A stretch of 64,000 nucleotides of DNA from Paraescarpia echinospica (GCA_020002185.1 CM034544.1:2521338-2585337), one strand, 5' to 3'; positions 38,500 to 48,488 are shown, counted from the stretch's first letter. Made by a program: numbers and translations. The notes: generated by a model from the letters alone, not told the origin.

Positions 38500-38700
38500 C
38501 TGGCAGCTCATGTAATTTGTACATACACCGAAGTTATTTCACTTGATTATATGTGATCATGTGTTCTGTGTATTATGTCACTTTACTTGGCAGCTCATGT
38601 CCTTTGTACACACACCGAAGTTATTTCACTTGATTATATGTGATCATGTGTTCTGTGTACTGTGTCATTTTACCTGGTAGCTCATGTATCTTGTACAAAC
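38500..38700. repeat. Direct repeats of about 92 bp at the outer edge of the left arm
   Basis: Three units of cacaccgaagttatttcacttgattatatgtgatcatgtgttctgtgtac...gcagctcatgt. The palindrome homology ends inside the first of them. Confidence 0.85.
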
Positions 38701-38879
38701 ATTTAAATATCTTCAATATCATGCCTGTATTGTGTACACTATCAACTGCCTGCATGACGTATACGTTGTACACATGCTCTAATGATCTGTTCCTGGCTGC
38801 AAGACCACGTTATGCAAACATCTCAATGTGTTCATGTCGACGTGTGTTTCATATAATGTATCGCACGTGACTGGCTGCA

Positions 38880-39030
38880 CGTACGCTGGAGAATGCAAGT
38901 AACCACATAACGAAGAGGCAAAGACAGCACACACCAACAACACGCGTTTCAGCAGGAGACAGACCTCTTTAGAAGTCAAAGACTGCACACACCAACAACA
39001 CGCGTTCCAGCAGGAGACAGATCTCTGTAC
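38880..39030. repeat. Direct repeat of about 58 bp, two copies
   Basis: The block cacacaccaacaacacgcgttycagcaggagacagayctctktasaagtcaaaga occurs twice. Confidence 0.85.
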
Positions 39031-39839
39031 AAGTCAAAGAACATCACCGATCGTCTCCTTCTTAAAACTGAATTGGTAATTTGGCCACTGACGTCATATA
39101 CATGAAGTACAACAAAATATCAAAATGTTTTGAAGGGTGACAAGGTGTCAGTTGGCATTTTCTTAAAGTGTACATTCTACAGTTCCAGAGAAAAAACTAG
39201 ATTCAACATAAGCTAGTCCAGCACAAACCTGTCATGTTTCTCTATTTGCACCATATAACGTATTAATGTTACATTTATGTAACTGGTCAATAACCAAAGG
39301 ATGACTTTGTACCTGAGATAAACAAATTCGCAAATAAAATAACATATATCTTCAGAATTTGTTGCCACCAGATTTGTTTCTAAGCTATTTGTGTGTAATT
39401 TCAATTAACAGCAAGCAATATTTGGAACTAGTCACATCTTGAATGTAATGCAATAGTCGTCTGCTAATCATATTGTAAATTAACTGTTTCAGCTAAATTG
39501 CAGTGACCTCGTCAGCACAGGTACACGAGAGGTGAATCAAGCTCTTCCTCTTCTCGAATGGGTCTACACCAACCAGACTCCAGAGATGACATAGCTACTG
39601 GACAGAACAGATCTAAGCCAATCAGACTCGATAGATGACATAGCTTCTGTAGAGAGCACATCAAAGCCAATCGACTCCAATGATGGCATAGATACTGGAC
39701 GGAAGTCGCTTACACCAATCAGACTCGGGGATGACATAGCTACTCTAGAAAAGACGTCTAAACCAATCAGGTCGAAAGGTGACATAATTACAGAAGACGT
39801 CTAAAACAATTAAACTCCAGAGATGACATATTCACTATG

Positions 39840-40065
39840 CAGAAGACGTCAGTATCAGCCAGAGACCAGAGATGACACAAACATTTCACAGAAGACGTCT
39901 ACACCAACCAGAAACCACCGGTGGCACAAACATTTCACAGAAGACGTCTACACCAACCAGAAACCACCGGTGGCACAAACATTTCACAGAAGACGTCTAC
40001 ACCAACCAGAAACCACCGGTGGCACAAACATTTCACAGAAGACGTCTACCCCAATAAGACGTGTG
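39840..40065. repeat. 49-bp tandem repeat, left arm only
   Basis: Four copies of cacagaagacgtctacaccaaccagaaaccaccggtggcacaaacattt, preceded by related degenerate blocks from 39,560. Lies in the segment missing from the right arm. Confidence 0.92.
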
Positions 40066-40384
40066 AAATAATGTAGTAATTCACAATAGACGTCTACACC
40101 CATAAGACTTAAAAGGGGAAAAATGTGTTGCTTCGTAAATACTTGGTATTCTCTAGATTGTGATACATTTATGTGTATACTAAATGTACAGTTTAATATA
40201 TTATCTATGCACGAACAGACCTTATGTATTGATCAATAGTACTTCAAAGAGGAGGTTGTGGTGAATCTCTCAAGAATTCATACACATGCTACAAGCGAAC
40301 ACTCCTGCAGAGACTAATGCTATTGTAACTTGACACATTACGATACCATAGGAGAACTATCGACAGTGTATCATTCAGATTCGC

Positions 40385-40890
40385 AGTAACTCTTGTAATA
40401 ACTATGTTGTCTCCGTGAGTAATGTTGAGTTATGTCAGTCAGTTGTGTTGACGGTCTCTGTGTAAGTGACTCCGCGAGTAATGCTGAGTTATGTCAGTCA
40501 GTTGTGTTGACGGTCTCTGTGTAAGTGACTCCGCGAGTAATGCTGAGTTATGTCAGTCAGTTGTGTTGACGGTCTCGGTGTAAGTGACTCCGCGAGTAAT
40601 GTTGAGTTATGTCAGTCAGTTGTGTTGACGGTCTCTGTGTAAGTGACTCCGCGAGTAATGCTGAGTTATGTCAGTCAGTTGTGTTGACGGTCTCTGTGTA
40701 AGTGACTCCGCGAGTAATGTTGAGTTATGTCAGTCAGTTGTGTTGACGGTCTCTGTGTAAGTGACTCCGTGAGTAATGTTGAGTTATGTCAGTCAGTTAT
40801 GTTGACTGTCTCTGTGTAAGTGACTCCGCGAGTAATGCTGAGTTATGTCAGTCAGTTGTGTTGACGGTCTCTGAGTAAGTGTCTCTGTAG
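40385..40890. repeat. 59-bp tandem repeat, left arm only
   Basis: About eight copies of gactccgcgagtaatgctgagttatgtcagtcagttgtgttgacggtctctgtgtaagt, nearly identical. Missing from the right arm. Confidence 0.95.
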
Positions 40891-41479
40891 CTTAGTTGAT
40901 GACATCACTGAAGCACATTCTTTCAATGTACAGTTAGAACTCTTTGACGCTTTTCCCTGCTTATAAGTTGTACACAATGTTTCCCTTAAGGTTTCTTCTC
41001 CTGACTGGTTATTCAGTAGTAAGTGTACGCAGGGTTTTTAGTGCGGTAAATACAGTTGAATGAACAGTCCTTGTGTTGGAATGGTATCTGGAAATAGGTA
41101 GCAGCTTTAGTCGTTTTTATGTGTTACCATACAATTAATATGGTACTCTGTAATGTTGGAATTTTGTTTTAAAATGCATAGGCTAAGTAAATAGGGCAAC
41201 ATTTCTATCTGTCTATAGTATAGGCGCGTTGCATATATTGGGCACGAAATCTTCAGGGATTCAACTACGACACCTTTCAAAAAAGTAACACTTATTTGTT
41301 TTTGCGATTCCCCTTTGACTAAGGTTTCTTATTACATTATGAATTAAGAAAGATTACACTTATTTGTTTTTTGAGATTCCCTTTGACAAAGAGTTCTTAT
41401 TGCTTTATGATTCGCGCCGGATGTTAAACGGTCGTAAATCGATTGTTTGCAACTTCGCGCTGGGTTATATGCGATTGTT

Positions 41480-42045
41480 TTGTGTCACGTAAGCGCTGCG
41501 TGTCACGTAATTGCTGCGAGTCACGTAATTGCTGCGAGTCACGTAATGGCTACGTGTCACGTATTGCTGCGAGTCACGCAATTGCTGCGAGTCACGTAAA
41601 TGCTGCGAGTCACGTAATTGCTACGTGTCACTTTGTTGCTGCTAGTCACGTAATTGCTGCAAGTCATATAATTGCTGTTAGTCACTTTATTGCTGCAGGT
41701 CACGAAAATGCTGCAAGTTTCATAAGTGCTGCGAGTCACGTAATTGTTGATAGTCACGTAAGTGCTGCGAGTCACGTAATTGCTGCGAGTCACGTAATTG
41801 CTGCGAGCCACGTAATGGCTACGTGTCACGTATTGCTGCGAGTCACGCAATTGCTGCGAGTCACGTAAATGCTGCGAGTCACGTAATTGCTACGTGTCAC
41901 GTATTGCTGCTAGTCACGTAATTGCGGCGAGTCATATAATTGCTGTTAGTCACGTTATTGCTGCAGGTCACGTAAATGCTGCAAGTCGCATAAGTGCTGC
42001 GAGTCACGTAATTGCTGCGAGACACGAAAGCTGTCAATCGTTTAT
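41480..42045. repeat. 18-bp tandem repeat (CACGTAATTGCTGCGAGT)
   Basis: About 30 copies with variants at the central triplet. The right-arm counterpart (56,963-57,110) keeps only the inner part. The 2.18-kb difference between arms ends inside this array, so slippage or recombination between short identities is the likely cause. Confidence 0.95.
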
Positions 42046-42634
42046 TTGAGGACATCGTCGCGCACCAGGGGGCGCTAATGATTACACCAGTTTCAATGTA
42101 CCCTCAAAACATCGTTTTGCCAGAACGCCGAAGTTAAGCTGAGCCAATCATCTATTTGCCATGCAAGATTCGGCTGTTTAGGATTGGGTCAGTCGTGGTT
42201 CACGTGACATGCATTTGAATACACTTCAGCCGCTTATGAGAACTGTCGAACGGGTCATTATGTTGGGATTTCCGGGAAAGTGTGCTATGATCCAGGGGCG
42301 GGCGTTTACGCATCACGGTTCCCACAGGAAGTTCTCGGTCCAAGTACAACTGTGCAATTAATCCAGTGAACTTCCGCATATTGTGTATGGTATGTACCAG
42401 AGGTAGTCATTAATCAACTACCCCACTAATGGTTTTCGAAAATGGTTGCGGACGCTTTATTTAACTTGTGTTGTAAAAAACTGCTCAAATTTACATTAAA
42501 CCAAACACACGTCCATTGTGAATACTTCGGGAAACCATCCTCAGAGTCTGGGTGACTGTAGCGCCAACTGGAGGATGTTGAAGATCACATAAAATATTAT
42601 ACACATTTACTTGGAAAGTGGTGTGTTTAAATAT

Positions 42635-42830
42635 TCAACTGTTATCAATTCACCCGCTCATCCACTCATCATCATCACCGTGATCATCATCATCATCATC
42701 ATCATCATCACTATTATCACCATCATCATAAACATCATCTTAATCAGCACCGTGATCATCACCATCATCATCATCACTATTATCACCATCATCATAAACA
42801 TCATCATCATCATCATCAGACGAGAAATGT
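42635..42830. repeat. (ATC)n microsatellite, left arm
   Basis: Imperfect CAT/ATC repeats with an internal duplication. The inverted counterpart is at 56,150-56,330. Confidence 0.95.
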
Positions 42831-42839
42831 GCTGATAAT

Positions 42840-43290
42840 CTAGTATCTAAAAAGTCTAAGAGAGATCCAACGTATGCGATACATTTATTTGTAAATTAGT
42901 TTATTTGAAATGACGGCTCCGTGCACCCGTCAACTCGTCAGAGTTCACGTGAGACGTACAAACGTTCATGAGATATAAAACAACACGAAAAGTACGCACC
43001 AGGAACGTGTGTGAGTAGTATAGAGGGTCTACTCGGCCCCGTGCACGCCACATTTGGTGACCTATAGGCAAAACTTTACTAATAAAAAACGTTTTAATGA
43101 CCCCTAAACGTTTTCGGGAACCTACTTATAAAAAAAAGATCAAAGGATTTTTTGACACTAAACGTTTTCGGGAACCTACTTATAAAAAACGTGATTGATT
43201 ACCCCCTCTAAGTACATTTGAGCTGCCACCTAGCGGTGAGTGTAGATATCATTTTGTTTGTCCCCTAGCGGTCAACCCCGTACCTAGTGC
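42840..43290. other. Left-arm sequence with a duplicated 37-bp motif
   Basis: Two copies of ctaaacgttttcgggaacctacttataaaaaa (near 43,105 and 43,162). No gene seen. Confidence 0.5.
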
Positions 43291-43735
43291 GTGCTGACCT
43301 AAGCACTATATGACGCGACTATATAACCACGATAAAACCACTGTGTGCAGACTCCCCCCGTCAGCCCTATGTGAATGTCCCACTGTACACTATGTTTACA
43401 GCAGTGCTGACATAAGCAATATATGACGCAACTATATAACCGCGATAAAACCACTGTGTGCAGACTCCCCCCGTCAGCCCTATGTGAATGTCCCACTGTA
43501 CCCTATGTTTACAGCAGTCCTGACATAAGCAATATATGACGCAACTATATAACCGCGATAAAACCACTGTGTGCAGACTCCCCCCGTCAGCCCTATGTGA
43601 ATGCCCTACTGTACCCTATGTTTACAGCAGTGACATAAGCAATATATGACGCGACTATATAATCGCGATAAAACCACTGTGTACAGACTCTCCCCTTCAG
43701 CCCTATGTGAATGTCCCACTGTACCCTATGTTGAC
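43290..43735. repeat. 113-bp tandem repeat, left arm (4 copies)
   Basis: Units carry acgcaactatataaccgcgat, aaaccactgtgtgcagactc, cccccgtcagccctatgtga and atgtcccactgtaccctatg. Each holds one TATATAA-like box. Right-arm copies are at 55,245-55,690 and show their own variants. Confidence 0.93.
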
Positions 43736-44024
43736 AGCAGTGTCGTTGCGATAAGCGCTGCTGTTGCTGGAGTGGACTATGACCCCGGCATGACAGCATA
43801 CCTGGCTAACGTTGTGCGTTCTAGTGGTCCGATCAAAACGAAACCAATGCGTTGTGCGTTTAAATAACTAAATAAATCTAGTAGTGAGTTTAAAACGAAA
43901 CCAAGACATAAATACGCTAACGCACAGGGTATATATTGGTGACACTGTACGTAGGGTGTTTATGCACTGGATACAGACGAGTGGAAACGTGAGTAGAGAG
44001 AATATTTATTATTGTGCATTCGAA

Positions 44025-44304
44025 TCATGGCAGTGCGCTCCATATGGAGGTGGTGTGATTTCCGCGTGAAATTGGAAATAGTTTTTGTGGCCTGATATTA
44101 AATCCACGACGTGGAGAGTATTCGGTGCTTGGGATAGGTGTGGTCCACAACCCAGTGTTAGTGTTCCGTTGGAGGAACGTCGAAACGAGGCTGGTGTCGT
44201 CGTCGAAATCATTATCGTGGCTGCTAGGTGGTGGTGTTGTTGGAGTCGGTGTGACCGTGCATGTCGGACGAGGTGTCGGTTGGACTATGCATGTCGGCAG
44301 TTTT
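44025..44304 (-). CDS. Outward-pointing terminal exon, left arm (unknown protein)
   Basis: On the minus strand, an acceptor (gtggttgtttatttcatag) precedes 44,304. The open frame runs to a TGA at 44,027-44,025, and an AATAAA lies about 15 bp beyond the stop. It reads LPTCIVQPTPRPTCTVTPTP, then an acidic DNDFDDDTSLVSTFLQ and TGLWTTPIPSTEYSPRRGFN. It has a Thr/Pro-rich start, then an acidic patch. No domain recognised. Splice acceptor, frame and polyA signal together support a terminal coding exon. The upstream exon was not found; the ATG at 44,366 lies in repeat sequence and is probably not used. The right-arm copy is identical over this part. Confidence 0.45.
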
Positions 44305-44309
44305 CTATG

Positions 44310-45035
44310 AAATAAACAACCACAATACATGTACGCGTGTTTAAACAAAGGGTGAGAACCATGCATGCATGCGTAAAAGCAGGCTTACGTGCTTACAATT
44401 GTTTAAACAAAGGATGAGAACCATGCATGCGTAAAAGCAGGCTTACAACTGTTTAAACAAAGGGGTTTAAACAAAGGGTGAGAACCATGCATGCATGCAT
44501 GCATGCATGCGTAAAAGCAGGCTTACGTGCTTACAACTGTTTAAACAAAGGATGAGAACCATGCATGCGTAAAAGCAGGCTTACAACTGTTTAAACAAAG
44601 GGTGAGAACCATGCACGCATGCATGAAATAAACAACCACAACATGCATGCATGCGTAAAAGCAGGCTTACAACTGTTTAAACAAAGGGTGACAATGCATG
44701 AACGCACACACGCATGCAAGCAGGCTTACAACTGTTTAAACAAAGGGTGGGAACCATGCATGCACGCACGCACACATGCACACATGCATAAAAGCAGTCT
44801 TACCGATGTGTTGGCGTGTGAGGAGACGATGTTTTATCCATTGTGACATATATGCATGCGTAAAAGCAGGCTTACGTGCTTACAACTGTTTAAACAAAGG
44901 GTGACAATGCACACACGCATGCAAGCAGGCTTACAACTGTTTAAACAAAGGGTGGGTGACAATGCATGCACGCACGCACGCACACATGCATGCATGCATA
45001 AAAGCAGTCTTACCGATGTGTTGGCGGCGTGCGAT
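44310..45035. repeat. GTTTAAACAAAGGGTG/ATGCATGC repeat block, left arm
   Basis: About ten irregular units of GTTTAAACAAAGGGTGAGAA, CCATGCATGCATGCGTAAAA, GCAGGCTTACGTGCTTACAACT. On the minus strand each unit offers a T-rich TTTGTTTAAACAG acceptor-like site. Mirrored at 53,990-54,650 with a different unit order. Confidence 0.92.
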
Positions 45036-45099
45036 GAGATGATGTTTTATCCATTGTCAAACGATGAAATTGTGAAACGGTCACGCGTATCTGAATGAA

Positions 45100-46268
45100 A
45101 ATCGTGAATGAAATGAGCAATGCGCGCGCGCGCCGTCAAAAACAGCGGTGGCGCATGACACTACGGCTTATCGTGATCGGAATGTGAACGGAGAACAATT
45201 CCATTTTCAAAAACAATAAACGAAAAGCTGAAAGCATGAAAATAAACGTTGTATATGATTAGTTTGGGGTCAGGAAACGTGTGGTGCAGTGATATTAGAG
45301 AAATTCGATGTAAAGAGACATTTGTCGATGAATGTACTAACGTGACCGCGAACTTTTTTCCTAAAACAAATTCCTCGGTAGACTAGGCAGTATGTGTTAA
45401 GTGCGCATGCGCGTTATTTTGTAATCTGTTGCGCGTGACTTATCGCGATCGGAATGTGAACGGAGAACAATGCAATTTCAAAAACAATAAACGAAAAGCT
45501 AAAAGCATGAAAATAAACGTTGTGTATGATTAGTTAGGGGTAGGGAATCGTGCGGTGAAGTGATATTAGAGAAATTCGATGTAAAGACACATTTGTCGAT
45601 GAATGTACTGGCGTGACCGCTAACTTTTTTCCTAAAACAAATGCGTCGTATGTGTTAAGTACGCATGCGCGTAATTTTGTAAGATAACGGTATTAGCGTT
45701 AAGTGCGCATGCGCGTTATGTTGAAACAATGCTATTTCAAAAACAATAAACGAAAAGCTAAAAGCATGAAAGTAAACGTTGTATATGATTAGTTAGGGGT
45801 AGGGAATCGTGCGGTGAAGTGATATTAGAGAAATTCGATGTAAAGAGACATTTGTCGATGAATGTACTGGCGTGACCGCTAATTTTTTTCCTAAAACAAA
45901 TGCGTCGTATGTGTTAAGTACGCATGCGCGTAATTTTGTAAGATAACGGTATTAGCGTTAAGTGCGCATGCGCGTTATGTTGAAACAATGCTATTTCAAA
46001 AACAATAAACGAAAAGCTAAAAGCATGAAAGTAAACGTTGTATATGATTAGTTAGGGGTAGGGAATCGTGCGGTGAAGTGATATTAGAGAAATTCGATGT
46101 AAAGAGACATTTGTCGATGAATGTACTGGCGTGACCGCTAATTTTTTTCCTAAAACAAATACTTCGGAAACTAGGCAGTATTTGTTAAGTGCGCATGCGC
46201 ATTATTTTGTAAGATAACGGTAGACTAGGCGGTATGTGTTAAGTGCGCATGCGCCTTATTTTGGAAAG
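45100..46268 (+). promoter_or_regulatory. Repeated promoter region with NRF-1-type sites, left arm
   Basis: Four units of about 250-271 bp (marker gatattagagaaattcgatg at 45,291, 45,562, 45,831 and 46,080). They hold five perfect TGCGCATGCGC palindromes (45,402, 45,704, 45,963, 46,190, 46,244) and two ACGCATGCGC variants (45,661 and 45,920). TGCGCATGCGC is the consensus of the metazoan transcription factor NRF-1. The last site lies 15 bp upstream of the TATA box of the RPA-like gene. The right arm has three units. A role in bidirectional transcription or replication is inference. Confidence 0.6.
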
Positions 46269-46275
46269 TATAAAA
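46269..46275 (+). promoter_or_regulatory. TATA box of the RPA-like unit, left arm
   Basis: TATAAAA sits about 60 bp upstream of the acceptor-like tgtttcag that opens the coding region. The identical sequence is in the right arm at 53,009-53,003. A branch-site-like CTAAC and pyrimidine-rich tgtttcag follow (46,313-46,329), so the transcript start is close to a 3' splice site. Confidence 0.55.
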
Positions 46276-46329
46276 CGGTTGAGAAAATGCTATGTTGTAT
46301 GACGCCGATGATCTAACGTATTGTTTCAG

Positions 46330-46904
46330 CACCAGCAGCAGCAGCAGAAGAGGCCTTGGGCACCGTCGAGATGGCTGTGGGGCAGCCACCCCTAGTGCGG
46401 AGCGCGTCACTCGAACGCGAATGTGAGTCGACGGCCTCATCGCGGGCTACATTGGTGAGTTTGAGGCATCTGCAGTGCGCAGACAACGGTGTTTATAAGA
46501 TTAAGTCGCCCGTTATGATCGACGCTGTGTCGTACAAAGAGAATTGTACGTATTTGGGATGCTCCCGTTGTCGCCGGAAATTGTATGCGAAAAACAATGG
46601 CGGACGAATGGTATGTCGAACGCACGGTGAGGTGTTTGTGCCGAAATATTTCTTCGCGTTGCGTGTGATGGTGAGGGATGGTGAGGATGAAGAAGACGAG
46701 CTTTGGATTACTTTGTTTGACATACATATGTATAATCTCGTCGAGTATCACGCCGACTACTTGGTGGAGTTGAGCGAGGAGCCACTCCGCGATACCGTGC
46801 TGGAGTTAACCGGCACGGAAGTGGAGATCAGTGTGCGTAAGACGACTTGGAACGGAGAGCCATCGTATACTGTGCGCACACTGAAGAGATACAACGACGC
46901 CTAA
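46330..46904 (+). pseudogene. RPA70-C-like single-strand DNA-binding protein, left copy (5' deleted)
   Basis: Same gene as 52,908-52,156 on the right arm, but 217 bp holding the start codon and the N-terminal 68 or so codons are missing between the CAG run and AAGAGGCC. The next in-frame ATG is at 46,371 (MAVGQPPLVRS). The zinc-ribbon OB domain is intact: CSRCRRKLYAKNNGGRMVC, then RTHGEVFVPKYFFALRVMV, and ELWITLFDIHMYN. A strong GTGAGT donor lies in phase 0 at 46,455. Differences from the right copy include Leu for Cys after RRK, Asp for Asn, Tyr for Ser and Gly for Val. Whether the shortened form is expressed is unknown. Confidence 0.75.
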
Positions 46905-46923
46905 TGTGTTGTGTTGTTTGTAG

Positions 46924-47103
46924 GAAGAGTGCCCGATACTGGTAGATTTGCTGACGCATGCGAACGTGCAACAACGAATGATAAGGTGGCGTGAACGTGA
47001 ACTAACTGTGGAGGCCTGGCAACTACTAGTCGAGACGGCAGAGAATTACATAAAGGCGTTTTGGCTAGCTTACGAAGCGAACTTATTTTGTAGCATTCCG
47101 TAA
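46924..47103 (+). CDS. 3' cassette b, left arm (59 codons)
   Basis: Preceded by the acceptor gtgttgtgttgtttgtag, with no ATG near its start. In phase 0 it reads EECPILVDLLTHANVQQRM, then IRWRERELTVEAWQLLVETA, ending at TAA 47,101. Predicted helical, no known domain. The preceding cassette's stop is only 19 bp upstream. Its phase matches the GTGAGT donor in the RPA-like exon (46,455), so it can be spliced to the common leader. A weaker internal donor (GTAGAT, 46,942) is also in phase 0. Confidence 0.45.
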   Translation, partial: EECPILVDLLTHANVQQRMIRWRERELTVEAWQLLVETAENYIKAFWLAYEANLFCSIP

Positions 47104-47129
47104 ATAACAGTTGTGTTTATATGCTATAG

Positions 47130-47297
47130 GAAGTGCGCCGCGTACTGCAGAATATGTTAGAGAACAACGAAAGGATGCGTGCGAGGTACGATGATGTTGC
47201 CACGTTCGTAAGAACGCTTTTGGAACGTGAAGTGGAGGGAACTATAAAGAGGGAGGAGGAGGAGACCGAGAAGGAAGGTCACAATCAGGCGGACTAA
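47130..47297 (+). CDS. 3' cassette c, left arm (55 codons)
   Basis: Acceptor gtttatatgctatag ends at 47,129. The frame is phase 0: EVRRVLQNMLENNERMRARY, then DDVATFVRTLLEREVEGTIK, and a Glu-rich end, with TAA at 47,295. An internal strong donor, GTAAGA, lies in phase 0 at 47,208. Looks like a charged helix or short coiled coil. In the right arm a one-base loss changes its last residues so that its stop is the next acceptor TAG itself. Confidence 0.45.
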   Translation, partial: EVRRVLQNMLENNERMRARYDDVATFVRTLLEREVEGTIKREEEETEKEGHNQAD

Positions 47298-47316
47298 TCA
47301 TAATAATGTATTGTAG

Positions 47317-47403
47317 GATGTGCTGCTGCAACGCACCAGACGTGAATGTATGCGAGATTTCATAGACGCGTTGCTGACGGTGGTCACCGAACGTAAAGAG
47401 TAG
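47317..47403 (+). CDS. 3' cassette d, left arm (28 codons)
   Basis: Acceptor ataatgtattgtag ends at 47,316. Reads DVLLQRTRRECMRDFIDALL then TVVTERKE and TAG at 47,401. Very short, phase 0, conserved unchanged between the arms. Either a mini-exon with its own stop or an exon that continues to cassette e through a weak phase-0 GT (GTGGTC). Confidence 0.4.
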   Translation, partial: DVLLQRTRRECMRDFIDALLTVVTERKE

Positions 47404-47422
47404 GACATGCTTTATGCTGTAG

Positions 47423-48094
47423 GGAGGAAGCGGAGTGCGTGACGCTAACGTGTTGGACGCCATAATTGAGGAGGCGCTCGGTGTATCGGATACAGCCGCG
47501 CGTCGAGTGCCAGCACTGACGTATAACGAAAGCCTGTACTCGCCACTGGGGACGATGGGGCCGACGTGCGCTCCGTGTTGGAGCCTATCGGAGGATGTGT
47601 CGCAACGTCAAATCGTCGTGCCGAGCAGGGCCCAGTTGGTCGGGCGTTATGAGCGGCTCGCAATGGCCCTCCTCGCCGAGACCCTCGGTGAGATGATACT
47701 GGAGCGGGCGCGCGATAATTGCGGCGTATGCGAGCTCAATGAGGGCTGCCCATATGTACATATGGTCGGCTATCGTGCGGGACGGCCGAACCGTGTCTAT
47801 ATACAGCGCTTCGACAACACGGGGTGCATCGTAACGCGACACTTCAACGCCGTGTTGGGAACGTTTCTGCGTCGGTCCCTTATTCCGTGCTTCACGCGAC
47901 TCGTGCAAATTTTGCACGAAACTACGGTGACATCAACAGGTCAGCAGCCGCAAACGGGTCGTGCGGGGGAACTGTATTTGGTCCAGTTCGTTTCGGACTG
48001 GCTACTAGGAACGAACTGGAACGACTACATGAGTCGCATTCAGCTGGAGTCGGCCGTCCATACGTACGTTCAGCGCAGGAGTGGACTCGAATAA
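47423..48094 (+). CDS. 3' cassette e, left arm (223 codons, unknown protein)
   Basis: Acceptor tttatgctgtag ends at 47,422. The frame GGSGVRDANVLDAIIEEALG starts in phase 0 without ATG; the first Met is about 44 residues in, so an upstream exon must supply the start. It is the largest cassette. Visible features: a Cys cluster (CGVCELNEGCPYVH), then RPNRVYIQRFDNTGCIVTRH and FVSDWLLGTNWNDY. I do not recognise the family. AATAAA (48,090-48,095) overlaps the TAA stop, which is economical in the manner of compact viral or transposon genomes. Near-identical on the right arm with few substitutions. Confidence 0.6.
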   Translation, partial: GGSGVRDANVLDAIIEEALGVSDTAARRVPALTYNESLYSPLGTMGPTCAPCWSLSEDVSQRQIVVPSRAQLVGRYERLAMALLAETLGEMILERARDNCGVCELNEGCPYVHMVGYRAGRPNRVYIQRFDNTGCIVTRHFNAVLGTFLRRSLIPCFTRLVQILHETTVTSTGQQPQTGRAGELYLVQFVSDWLLGTNWNDYMSRIQLESAVHTYVQRRSGLE

Positions 48095-48488
48095 AGAACG
48101 AACAATGCTAGCTTTCGATTAAATAACGAACAATGCTTGCTTTGCTTTAGTAACAAAGGCGATGAACGCTGTTTTTGAATGTTGTAATTAATAAAACGTT
48201 GAAAATGTACTTTCCGCTTCCGAATTACACACATTACCCAAAACGTCCGAGTTACAAAAATCACCGCTAGGACACCGTCCCCTTATTACCTAAAACATTC
48301 CTTCCGCTAGGGCGTAGTCACCACCACCACCACTTGTTACCCACAATGCACTCCGAGTTACCCAAAACAACGCAGTTACCTAAAACATTCCTTCCGCTAG
48401 GGCACAACCACCACCCACAATGCACTCCGAGTTACCTAAACATTCCTCGCTAGGATGCAACCACCACCACCACCACAGTCAGCACTGT

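Noticed and set aside
39823..40071. 82-codon Thr/Gln/Arg-rich frame
   Set aside because: Within a 49-bp tandem repeat; frame is accidental.
41443..41868. 141-codon frame in the 18-bp array
   Set aside because: Repeat periodicity (18 bp) keeps the frame open.
43646..43867. 73-codon frame mirrored at 55,105-55,326
   Set aside because: Half lies in the 113-bp tandem repeat; mirror conservation is explained by the palindrome and gives no independent coding evidence.
47585..47917. 110-codon antisense frame over cassette e (and its mirror 51,144-51,476)
   Set aside because: Shadow of the sense frame; the sense frame has the acceptor, phase and polyA signal.
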